Source: Pratylenchus scribneri (taxonomy: Eukaryota; Nematoda; Chromadorea; Rhabditida; Pratylenchidae). Taken from it: a stretch of DNA of 64,000 bases. The notes under the pieces were generated by a model. That model was not told where the DNA came from, did no database searches, and saw only the letters and a list, made by a program, of their open reading frames with translations. The DNA lies in NCBI GenBank assembly GCA_030063045.1, contig JAQSEB010000049.1:1550001-1614000 (forward strand), written 5' to 3'. Shown here piece by piece: positions 37,268-48,119 of the stretch (positions are counted from its first letter, which is position 1; every line of letters starts with the position of its first letter). A program made the position numbers and the translations under genes.

Positions 37268-37746
37268 TAGGGTTCAGCGGTACCGTAGTACCGGTCGGTA
37301 CTGGTACCGGAAGTTCCGGCCTTTGGCCAGTACCGGTACCGACATCGGTACTACCGGTACCGTTTTTTCAACTCGGTACTAGTCCGTACTGACAAGCACC
37401 CCATAAAATGGCACTTTTGGCCAAAATTTTATTTTTTTTTAATTTTTTTCTTTAAAATGAAAATTTCAGTCAAATTTAAATCTTTTATGAAGTTATTTTT
37501 TATTTCTCTGTATCAAAAATTTTTGATTTTTGAAAGAAAAAAAATTGATTTTTAAAATTTTTTATGATTTTTTACCATTTTTTCTCCAGTACCGTCAGTA
37601 CCGACTAGTACCGGTACCGACCGGTGCCGAGTACCGGTACCGGGTACCGACCCTAAACCCAGTACCGGTACCGAATACCGAGTAGGCTGGTACCGGCAAG
37701 TACCGGTACCGATTTTGGTCCAAAATACCAGTACCGCTGAACCCTA
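37268..37746. mobile_element. hAT-like MITE with AGTACCGGTACC subterminal arrays
   Basis: Termini TAGGGTTCAGCGGTAC and the complement, flanked by runs of A followed by C (AAAAAAAC left; one A fewer at the right). The centre (from CTGACAAGCACCCCATAAAA) matches the 14871-15361 element almost base for base, but the subterminal word is AGTACCGGTACC instead of AATACCGATACC on both sides. Confidence 0.88.
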
Positions 37747-40700
37747 AAAAAACTCGAATAATTACGAACGACTGTTTCCTTTATTTAAAATTAATAATTA
37801 AGTATCATTTTTGTTTTAATCAGTAAAAAACATTCTTTTTCGAACAAAATATTAACAAACATACTGCACCTCTATGGAATGAGTAAGCCACCTACGACCT
37901 ACCCCACCCAAAAAATTAGTGATGCAATTAAAAAATGAAAAATGAAATTCTTTAAGCGGAATTATTCGAATGTTTAAAAAGTCAGCTATTGTAAATCGGA
38001 AAAATTTTTCTAAAAATTCAATTTCAAAAAGCGGGAAAAAATTGGGTATCAAAAAAAATTTGAATATTTTTTTTATCAATGCAAATAATTCCGCCAATAA
38101 ATTTTGATCATTAAATATCTTTTTGCCAATATTTTGCCAATATTTTTGCAAAATTTGTTTTTATCCAAAAGGGTGGAAAATAGAGAGGGATTAGCAAGGA
38201 TAGAAAAATGCAAAACTTCGACAAAAATGTTAGTAAATGACGCATGCCATCCATAAATAGGCGAAATTTATGCTCGCGCACATTTTTGATCTTTTTTTGA
38301 TCCACAAGGGATTTTGCTTTATGATATTTGACCGCGCGAACAAACATGGATGAATGGGAATCATCTTTTTTGATGAATGCCCAATTTCCCCCAATATTTT
38401 TGGTTGATGATTTTTGCGCCCGCACAAATCGCCTTTTACATGGGCATTATATTTTTATAATTCCCGAGAAAAGGGAGGGCAGCATTATTTGCTAAATTTG
38501 CCTGCTTATGATCGAATGACGTAAATGGATTTTGCACAAATCGCAAAAAAAATATCTAAATTTCATTTTAATTTTGGCGACCTGATTTGAGCAAATTTAC
38601 AAAATTTTTTGGTATTTTATTTTGCCAAATTAATTAAATATTTTTTAAAATATTTTTGAAATTTTAAAATTAAATAATTTTTTTTTAATTAAATTTTTTC
38701 ATAATTTTTGCAAATTTGCATTTTTGTCATTTTTAATTAGACATCTTTTTTTATTTTATTAGTTATTTTTATGATTTGAAATTGTTAATGAAAGAAATTT
38801 ACAAATAAATTAATTAGTTTATTATTAATTTGGCAAAAAATGTGTCCTAATTTGTGTGAATAATGATCGCAAATTAATTTTGTTTTAAAACCAGCAGAGA
38901 GAAGATTGCAAATTAAATTAAATTGATTAAATGATAAAAAAAATGAATGAAGAATTGAATTGAATGGGCAATGGGGGACAAAAATGTGTCAAATATGGGT
39001 AATTAATAATAAAATAAATGATTGAACAAATTTTTGCTCCTTCCCCAAATTCCCCTAAATTCATTCCCCATTGTTCCACTGATTTAAACACAAAAATAAA
39101 AGAATTTTATTTGAATTTTCATTCATTGAAATTTTTTGTTATCATTTTTGAACATTCCTTTTGATTATTTTTGAACCCTCTTTCTTATGCTGAAATTGCT
39201 TCTTATTAAAAATGTGATTCCGTCATCATACAAAGCACAAAACAGGGTATGACAAAATGTTCATTAACTCATTTCATTAAATTCATTATCAAAAATTTTA
39301 TTGATAATCTGGAAAATTGGATGCAAAAATTAGAGGAATTTTTCCGGGATTCCTTTTTAAATTGTTTTTTTTTTGATATTTTTGAATGTTTTCAAGCAAA
39401 TTTTTGTTATTTTAATCAAATTTTAATTAAAATATGCTTTGATGAAAATAAAAAATTTCAGGGATAACTATGATTCGAATTGGAAAATATTTTCGCTACA
39501 ATTCTAGAAAGTTTAGCTCCCAATGAAAATGGATTGATTTGATGGGAAAAACATGCAAATCCCCGCAAAAAATTTGGGAAAAATGTGAGCTATCCACATT
39601 TTGGCCTTCACTTTTTCGGTTTGGAGGGATTTGGGTTGGCATTTTTGGAATTGAATTGTAAATCGCGCCCTAAACCACTGTCATCAATGGAAAGAATGGA
39701 AAAAGTGGAGGAAAATTTGGTCAACAGATCCATTTGTCAATGTTAAATCGGATTATTCGTCCACTGCCCGGAAATGTTATTAATCCATATTCATCAGGGA
39801 AAATGTCGTGAAATAATAAAAGTTGCCCTGCTTTTTGCAATGAATTGAAAGAGGCATGCAAATTTGATTGTGGTTATAAAATGATCATTGATATAACATT
39901 TCGGCAAAAAGTTAAACACATTTTTTAAGGGGGGGGGGGTGGAAATTAGGCCATATAATTTGAAGAAAATAATTTTATGTAATTCAAATGAAAATTAGCT
40001 TTAAATCGGAAAAGATATATTGGAATGAGTTGATTATAAAAAAATTAAGTGAATTTGATTCGAAATTGGCCAAAAAAAATTATGAGAGACCAATTTTAGT
40101 AGTTTAGTTTTTTGAATAAATTTCTGTCCAGTTTTGTTTTAATCAATCTATTTTATATTAAAGTGCTCTACAGAAATAAATATTATAATAGTTTTAAATG
40201 TAAATAGTTCGAAAGATTGTTAAAATATTTACTAAAATTCGGAGAGTAATATGCAAATTTTTGAAACAAAAAGTGCACATTACTCCCAATTCTAAGAAAT
40301 ATAGAAAAGCTTTAAGTGGGGGAAATCAGACGAAACTAAACCTAAATTTCCCCAATGTTGACCTTCTTTTTGGTCCAAGTATTTTTTCTGAGTATTCAGC
40401 GCAACATTTTTTTTTGTTAGGCGATGGCATAAAGGACAACTGTCTATATGAAAAGGAAAGAGGGATATTGGAAGAAAACACTTGAAAGACTCTGCCCGGC
40501 TGGCAATTCACATCATTTTTTGTATGGGGGAGGAAATGGAAGAGGATTTGAACAGGAATAAATATGAATGAGGGTCGAAGGGCGCGTAGGGCCAAACGAC
40601 AAACGAGAATAGAAGTGGGAGGCGAAGAAAGGTGATCCCCCTGCGCATCTATCCCCGTTCCCCGGTGAATTTGAATGACATGGGTGGTTTGTTGAGTTGG

Positions 40701-42060
40701 GGATTTTGCGCTTCTTCAAGAGGCAGGAATGGAGGTAAAAAAAACAACAATATTACTGCTGCTGGTGCATTGAATAAAGAGGAAGGGAACAGAATAACAT
40801 TGGAATAGAATGGAAACAAAGAATTATTTTGAGACATATTTATCAACGGAATTTTTGATCTTAGTTTTTAGCAATGGTCTAATTTTTCGGATTGGCCAAT
40901 AATGAAAAGAGAGGCGAGGAAGGATAATTGAAAAGGATGAAAAATTATCACTATTTAGTATTTATTTTTAGCAATTTTTAAACTGTCTTTTATAGGGGAA
41001 TGAATTTCATTTAGTATAACTTTTGGGAAGCGCGCTTAACGGTTAGAAATTGGAGCATTTCCAAAAGCCTTAAAAATGAAGGAGTGTGGCCTAATTCCGC
41101 GCAATATTTACTATTTTTGAAGTTTTCTAATTTTCAACAAGTTTTCATAGGCCACTATGAATGGTCCTTTTGGTCCTATACATCATCCAAGAATTCCTTC
41201 TCCCTTCTTAACCCCTCCAATAATCGAGAATAGAGCTCTCAAAGGAAGGAGGCGAGAGGCTCATCGAAAGGGAAAACAATATAACGGGATGCTACCTTTA
41301 TGTTTGTGGGTTGGGACTTTATTAATTCCTTTCAAAAGGTGGAAAAGGAAATGTTTCAATTATTTACGATTTAATTGGGAAACTATATGTTGGCGGTAAT
41401 ATTTTATGGGAAATTTGTCTTTAGGGTGAATTTTTGTACTTTAAAGGAAATTTTATTGCCAAAATCTGATCATTATAAGTTTGAAAACAGAATTTCATAT
41501 TAAATAAGCCCAAATGTATTCGAATTGTATACATTTAATTAGTAATATTTTACCAATTTGTTTGGCTATTAATAAAAATTTTATAACATTTCTCTTTATA
41601 GCATTTTTATTAATAATTGGATGGCCAAAAAATGAAAACTATCTTATTATAATCATCAATAAAAAATGTCCGATTTCAGACTATTTTTATCAATATCCAG
41701 TAAATCTTTCACTAATCAAATTCATTCCATTCAGTGCTAAGTTGCCATTGCCAAAAATAAATCTAAAGCTAATATTCACGTGAAAAATCATATTTATTTT
41801 ATGAGTAAATTCAATGCCATTAGATGATGTACATTTATTAAGTAAATTTACACAAATTTGGGATAATTTAATTAGTTACTGATAAAAAAAATTCCGGACT
41901 CGACAAAATGTTCCCTAGTAAAAAACTCATAAAATGCAATCACAGAAAAATGCGATAAATTCAATCGGTGGGTCCAATTAGTTGTCTCCTACCCAAGCAA
42001 CAATTCCAATTTGGGACACGGACTTTTAATTGCCCTAAAATGCATTTTTTTATTGCTATG
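37747..42060. other. Gene-poor AT-rich sequence
   Basis: No exon chain with consistent phases found on either strand. Short patches (38160-38450, 40560-40830, 41150-41400) are purine-rich and less AT-rich, and give modest ORFs lacking start context, splice sites or recognisable motifs. A G9-10 run lies at 39931. Confidence 0.4.
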
Positions 42061-42067
42061 GACATAA

Positions 42068-42393
42068 TGATGAAAAGGAAGGGGGATTTTGGGGGTAATA
42101 GAGAGGAATGTTTTCAAATGAATATGAAAAAATAATATTTGGCAGAATTGAGCAAAGTGTTTAAAATTCGAATAGAAAGGGAAAAACCAAGTTGCAATTT
42201 TTACATTTTATTTCAAGAATATTGGTGAACAAAATGATGAAAGGGAGGGATTTCGAGGGTTGAAAAATGGAGAGAGGAATGTTTTCATAAAATTAAAAAA
42301 ATAATATTTGGCAGAATTGAGTAAAAAAATTTGAAATTCGAGTAGGAGGGTGAAAATAAAGTTGCTATTTTTACATTTTATTTCAAGGATAAT
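42068..42393. repeat. Two-copy local duplication, about 160 bp
   Basis: Two successive diverged copies. Each begins TGATGAAA(A)GG, contains AGAGAGGAATGTTTTCA, AATAATATTTGGCAGAATTG and ends TTTTTACATTTTATTTCAAG. Non-coding. Confidence 0.8.
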
Positions 42394-42734
42394 AGCTGGG
42401 GGCAGAGGCATATTTTAAATCTCTGGGTCACTGGAATTTAACTAAATCCTCGATCCATATATATTTTTGTTATATTATTTTTTAAATTAATATATAAAGT
42501 AGAGTGGAATTTCCAATAGAATTATGCTCGGCGATTGTATGCTGATATATGAATATTTTCAATAAAAATTTTCGCTTGGACTTGGAATATTCAATAAATA
42601 AAATTCGCGAAAAATCTGAACATTGTTTACTAGATTAGGAAATCCATGACAGTTTCTCTTTCTCATCAGGAAATTTACCAAAAAATTACTTTAAATTTAT
42701 CCAATTTCAATTTCTAATTGCTGTGATTTACCCT

Positions 42735-43060
42735 TAGGGAAAATATCAATAATTTTTTTGTATTTAAAATATTATTGATAATTTTTCATTTTTGTGGTTT
42801 TGGCAGCAAGTGGAAAAAGAGGGGGGAAGAAAAATTTAGGCCCAGAAAATTTACTTTAAATTTAATCCAAGTTAAATTTCGGAATATTTGGATTTAATTC
42901 TATTACGAAGCCTTTAGAAAATGACTAAATTTCACTATAAAAAGAAAAGAAAAATATCAATAATTTTTAATTTTTTCGAGGAAATTAAAATATTATTGAT
43001 AATTTTTTCATTGGAGTGGTTTCAAAGGCAAGCGAGAAAAGCGGGGGGAAAGGAATTTGC
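42735..43060. repeat. Two-copy local duplication, about 200-bp spacing
   Basis: Both copies contain AAATATCAATAATTTTT, AAAATATTATTGATAATTTTT, then a G-rich stretch (AGAGGGGGGAAG; AGCGGGGGGAAAGG). TATCAATAAT and ATTATTGATA form an inverted pair in each, so each copy could fold. Non-coding. Confidence 0.7.
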
Positions 43061-43556
43061 TACGCCCACCCCCCACAATGCCAATGCCATTGCTTGGTTG
43101 GCATTTTTTCCACAAAAGGAAAGAAAAGAATGGGGAGGAGGGTGGAGGACTTGGAAATGACGGTGCCCGTTTGGCCATTTGAGTGGAAGAGTGCAAGGGA
43201 AAAAGGAGGGGAAATAGCCTCCGGCATTTTGCCAATATCGACCTTTTGGCACGCCTTGGGGGCAATTTTCCAATCCCGGAGGGGAAATTTTTGAGGTGGA
43301 CTAAAAGGGAATATTAAATTCACGTCATTTTATAGTTCACTTTTATTTATTGGGGAATTTAAAGGAATTTATTAAAGAAATCTTAATTAAACTTATTAAT
43401 GCTTTAAATTTCTAACACCTTATAATCATAAATGCCTAGTTTAATGTATATGGTGTTTGAATCAATTTCTTTTTGTATTTTAATGGGAATAAAATTAATT
43501 AGAAAATGATATTAGAAAGCTTTGACTAATATTGGATATTTAATGAGTTATGGAAA

Positions 43557-43740
43557 AAGAGTCCGGTTTTTTAAAATTTCCGGGCCCGGTTCCTGGTTTT
43601 TTTCAGAAAAAATTACGCAGCCCCTGCAAAAAAAAAGAGCTGGTTTTGACCGGTTTTCAGAAAATTACGAAAAAAATTACCGGGCCGGCCTCCGGGCCCG
43701 TTTGTGTTTTAAAATGTGCCGGATTCCGGATTTTTCCCTC
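43557..43740. mobile_element. Short MITE with CCGGGCCCGG words
   Basis: A 184-bp element with 8-bp flanking repeats TATGGAAA (43549-43556 and 43741-43748). Ends AAGAGTCCGG and the complement of GAGGGAAAAATCCGG are only loosely matched. The interior has CCGGGCCCGG-type palindromes near both ends and TTACGAAAAAAATTACCGG words. The same architecture as the TACCGG, TACGAG and CCCCCGC elements on a smaller scale. Confidence 0.65.
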
Positions 43741-45016
43741 TATGGAAAATAAAAAAATATATATTATAAATTAAACCTAGAATTTTTTTTGGCAAAAATT
43801 CATTGAATATCTAAAATTGTCCAAAATTTTGAATGTTATTTTGTAGCTAATTTTATGCCCTATAAAATGCATTATAAAAATTGATCTAACCACAATCGGT
43901 ATTAGACCATTTCCTTCCCAATTTTCTTAAAATAGTTTAGGATGATGGAATGGAAAATTGAAAATAAAATTTTAAAAAATTCCGAGAAAATGTTCAAATA
44001 TTCAAAATGAGAAAAATTACCCAAAATTCTGAATAATTTTTTTTTTAAATTTTTGTTAATCCACAGACATTCCCGTTGGAGAAAATATTCACCTATACAA
44101 TTGTTTGTCCTCCCTATCAGTAATACCAATTCCAGCCCATTAAATTTTACTCGCGCGTCAAAATCCCATCCGGCATTCCGGATTGTCGATTTTCATTATT
44201 TTCATGTCCCGCAAAAAATAATTCATCCAAGGGAAATTGGTGGCAATAAAAAGTTATTATTATATGCCTCATTTTGTCAACGAACAAAAGAAAAAAATAA
44301 ATTACCCACAAAATTGGCCAAAAGAATTGGAAGAGGAGGAGGATTAAATGTGAAAGGATGCACCCAAAAAGGGCATAGACAAAATTGCGGAGGAAAAATG
44401 AATGGGTAAAATGGATGGAATTTGACAGAAAATTCGCAGTGAAAATGAATGGAAATGATGCGCATTTTTGGGGGTTGAATAAGTGCGCCAAATTGTCAAC
44501 GGGTCATTAAAATTTTCCTGTTTTTCCAATTGGCCCAACTGCCAACAAAAACATCCAAAATAATATAAAATAAAATAAATACATTTTGACTGGCCAATTT
44601 GATTGGGGCGACGCGCGCCCTTTTCCAGCTGATTTGGTGTCCGGAAGCACCAATTTGGTGTTGAAGGTGCGCAATCCTTTCTCTGTATTTATTTTTGTGC
44701 ACTTTTACCCCTAGCTCTTGGATAAAAGGAGGATTATTTTTTAGTTGGATGAAAATTGAAAAGAGATTGGAATAAAATTTTCCACAAAATTTAGGGTTAA
44801 ATGAAATTTGCATAATTGAATTTTTCACATCAAATTAATTTTTTCGAGTTATTATTAGTTTTAAATTATTAAATTTGATAAAAATATTTAATAGCTCTTT
44901 TTTATGATGAACTAATTAGAGAAATATTATTGAATTTGATTATAATTAGCAAAATTTATGAACAAAAAACAACAAAATAAATTAAAATTGGACAGTTTTT
45001 TGTGTCATCATATTTT

Positions 45017-45694
45017 CGGACCAGGATTTTGAGCGCCGCCGATTGAGCGCCAGTAGACGTTTGAGCGCCATTTATTCCCCCCTTATATTTCGACTTAAAA
45101 ACCACTTTTTTGGGTTTTTGACTATGGAGAATCCAAATTTCGCATTTATTTCTCATTAGGTAAATTTCCTAAACCGGTAAAGGTATGCAAACCGGTTTCG
45201 AAAAATTGAATTTTTGGCATTTAGGCTCGTATGATACATCAATCGATGCGCCTTGACCAGCTGATTATGAATCTGCAATTGGTTTCGCATAAACCCGAAA
45301 CTAAAAAAGTTATGGCCATTTTAGTCAAGCGGGTCACATATACATCTAATAAAATTTTAAATGGCCATAACTTTTTTAGTTTCGCGTTTTATGCGAAATC
45401 GATTACAGATTCGTAATCAGCTCGTCAAGGCGCGTCGATTGATGTATCATACGAGCCTAAATGCCAAAAATTCAATTTTTCGAAACCGGTTTGCATACCT
45501 TTACCGGTTTAGGAAATTTAACTATTGGAAAATTAATGCGAAATTCGGCTTCTCCATAGTCGAAAACCCCAAAAAACCTGTTTTTAAGTCGAAATATAAG
45601 GGGGGAATAAATGGCGCTCAAACGTCTACTGGCGCTCAAACGGCGGCGCTCAAACGGTGGCGCTCAATCGGCGGCGCTCAAACATCCCCGACCG
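45017..45694. mobile_element. 678-bp foldback element with GAGCGCC ends
   Basis: Arms of about 300 bp mirror each other around 45355. Outer ends CGGACCAGGATTTTGAGCGC and the complement of CGGTCGGGGATGTTTGAGCG, flanked by TCATATTTT on both sides (45008-45016 and 45695-45703; 9 bp). Subterminal TTGAGCGCC is repeated three times at the left and five times at the right. Inner arms include CCTAAACCGGTAAAGGTATG. CGG termini and a 9-bp duplication match the 13870-14251 element. Confidence 0.88.
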
Positions 45695-46694
45695 TCATAT
45701 TTTTGAAATCAAAATGCTCTATAGAGAAAGAGCTTAAAATTAAATACAAAGGTAGATAAATATTTTTAATGAGTTGAAAAATTGAAGAGATATTAACAAT
45801 TATACAAAATAAAAATCGTAGAAAAATATAATAATTTTTGTACAAATATTTTATATGCAAAATACTGGTTGATTGTGGCAACAAATTGAGCGTGCTCTGC
45901 TATTTATGATTTTAATAGCTATGCGTTAAGCCAAATAAAACTTGCCGATGCACCCAACCAAAACATTCATTTTCCCTCCCAATTCCACATAAATTTTGCC
46001 TACAATGACTATGGATTATGATATGGAAATTTGCGCAATGCAAATTGGTGGAAAAGCGGAGTGAATATAGAATAGGGAATTATGGCGATAATTGCAACAA
46101 TTGTGCTGGTTGCAGAACAATTTAATGCCGGAGATATGGCCGGTAACAAATAATACATAAATACAATAAAAAAAGATAAGCCATTTTACTATCCTCTCCA
46201 CCCCTCGATGAGATTGATCCATAAAAATGTTGTTGATATGCAACAATTGGGAATATGAAATAATTTGACTACCATAAATATGCAAATCCCCCCCCCCCCT
46301 TTTTTTGAGATTGCGGGAATTTTTCTCGATTATTTTATAATATTTTTATTCCAGAGCTAAAGGATGAAATAACAGAGTAGAAACTATAGCAATTAAAATT
46401 AATTAATTATATTGTAACAAATAGAATTTAAGTTAAATAGAGGCATTTTTATTACATATGAAAATTTGCAGAAATATTTTAAATCCCAATTCCCATTTAA
46501 TAAAGCTTAATTCCATCCCAAATAATAGTATAACCATATTTCTTAAAGATAACTATGAATTAAAATTAATTTGTACTTTTAAATATGTATATTATTTTTT
46601 TATTTCTGCAAATTTTCTCATATATTTAATCTCAAAATGGTCATCCTTGTATCAAATATTACTTTTCATTTTCTTCATTTCCGCATCTTCATAT

Positions 46695-47262
46695 TCATAG
46701 CATTCTTGCCAGAGTAAAAATACGACGGCCTGCATCCAGAATTGCCCATACGAATAAATGTAGAGCAGTCAATGCTCCAATGATCAAAAGAATTGAAAAA
46801 GTAGCGATGCCGAAATTTTCGCAAGTGGGAACTCCAGCGGGCGGCACATAATTTGGAATTTTCTAAGGAAAAGGGGATTTTATTTTTATTAAAAATAATT
46901 TTTCTGGCTACTTTAATAGAAAATCCTTGAAAATCTATTTTTAAAAAAAATATTTTATATTTTGGCTTAAAAATCATTAAATCTCATTAATATATGCATA
47001 AATCAACTATTAAATAAATTTTCCTGATTTTTAATTATTTTAAACAATAATTTTGCTGAAAATTTTGCAAATTTTTCTATCTTGTTTTATAATTTTTCAT
47101 TATAATTTTATGGGGTTTCTCAATAAAAATAATTAAATTGACTACCTTATTATTCTGCTCCACAACACATTGGACCACCATGGTTAGAATGAATATTTTA
47201 GTGAAGAAAATTGCGATAATTTCCATCATAATGATGATGAATTGAACAAACTTTGGAGTCAT
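46695..47262 (-). CDS. Small two-transmembrane protein, 94 residues
   Basis: Two minus-strand exons, both phase 0: 47262-47146 (donor AAG|GTAGTC) and 46862-46695 (acceptor CCTTAG; stop TGA). ATG at 47262 gives MTPKFVQFIIIMMEIIAIFF, which runs straight into the first hydrophobic segment. A short polar loop (VVEQNNKKIPNYVPPAGVPT) with one cysteine follows, then a second segment FGIATFSILLIIGALTALHL, and a basic tail (DAGRRIFTLARML). No family recognised. It lies about 860 bp beyond the 3' end of icl-1 on the same strand, too far to call an operon. Confidence 0.7.
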
Positions 47263-48119
47263 TTTTTGTTGATTTGACTTTAAATTATTTTCAAGGCTGA
47301 ATTGCAATAAATATTAAATAATATAAAATTAAAAGTGCAAATAAATTTAGTAAATTTGATATAATTTTATTGAATTGATTGGAGAAAGAATTAGGGGATT
47401 TGATTTGGAATTTGAAAAAGTTATTTAAAATATTGTAAATTTGGTCAAAATTGGGCGGATTTATTATGCATAGTAATACAATTTTGATATACATTTGTGA
47501 TTTTGATGATTTGACTTTGTGGGGAATTTTAAAAAATTAATGAAAATGAAATGCATTATCTTCGGCATTCAATCAAATCAAATGTAGACCATCCAGCAAA
47601 GAACGTTAATCCCGATCATCAAATTTTGAGCTTAACAATCATTCATATTCATTACTCATTCATTAGTCATTCCCACAATTTCAATATCCTCAATGATTCA
47701 CAATCACAATTCTATAATATTTTTCAATTTTGAAATGATTTTTTACGATATAATATGAATGTGATTTATTTGATTGAACAATTCAATCTACTAGATAATT
47801 TTTGATGAGATTATGTTATGCCTATGCTCTTTTTTGCTTCTTTTTTATTTTTTATTCAACACTATTCCCTTGAAAATTATCTTATAAATTTACCAATTTT
47901 ATTTGGAAAAAGATTATTTATGAATTATGATATAATAATTAATGAAACTTGAAAATATTTATTTATTTACACAAAAAAGTGCATGTTGTGAAAAAATTAC
48001 ATTTTAGATGATTGAAAAAAAAGCTTACAATAATTTAATTAAATTTATTTTAAAATTTCCATGATTTTTGTTTTCAAATTATTCAACCCAATTGCCAATT
48101 CTTTTCATCCTCGCGTTGT
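47263..48119. other. Intergenic, icl-1 3' side
   Basis: AT-rich sequence between the icl-1 stop codon and the two-TM gene. No gene or bounded repeat seen; AATAAA-like strings are present but not specific. Confidence 0.4.

Noticed and set aside
41514..41783. 89-codon hydrophobic forward frame
   Set aside because: Ile/Leu/Phe-rich translation is what AT-rich non-coding DNA gives; no loop cysteines, splice sites or charge pattern.
43008..43323. Several overlapping frames on both strands around 43.1 kb
   Set aside because: All frames are open because the stretch is G/C-rich and low in stops. No motif, signal peptide or splice consistency, and it partly overlaps a local duplication.
39931..46300. 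Poly-G and poly-C runs (39931, 46288) as possible telomere-like or replication signals
   Set aside because: Simple homopolymers without repeat context.
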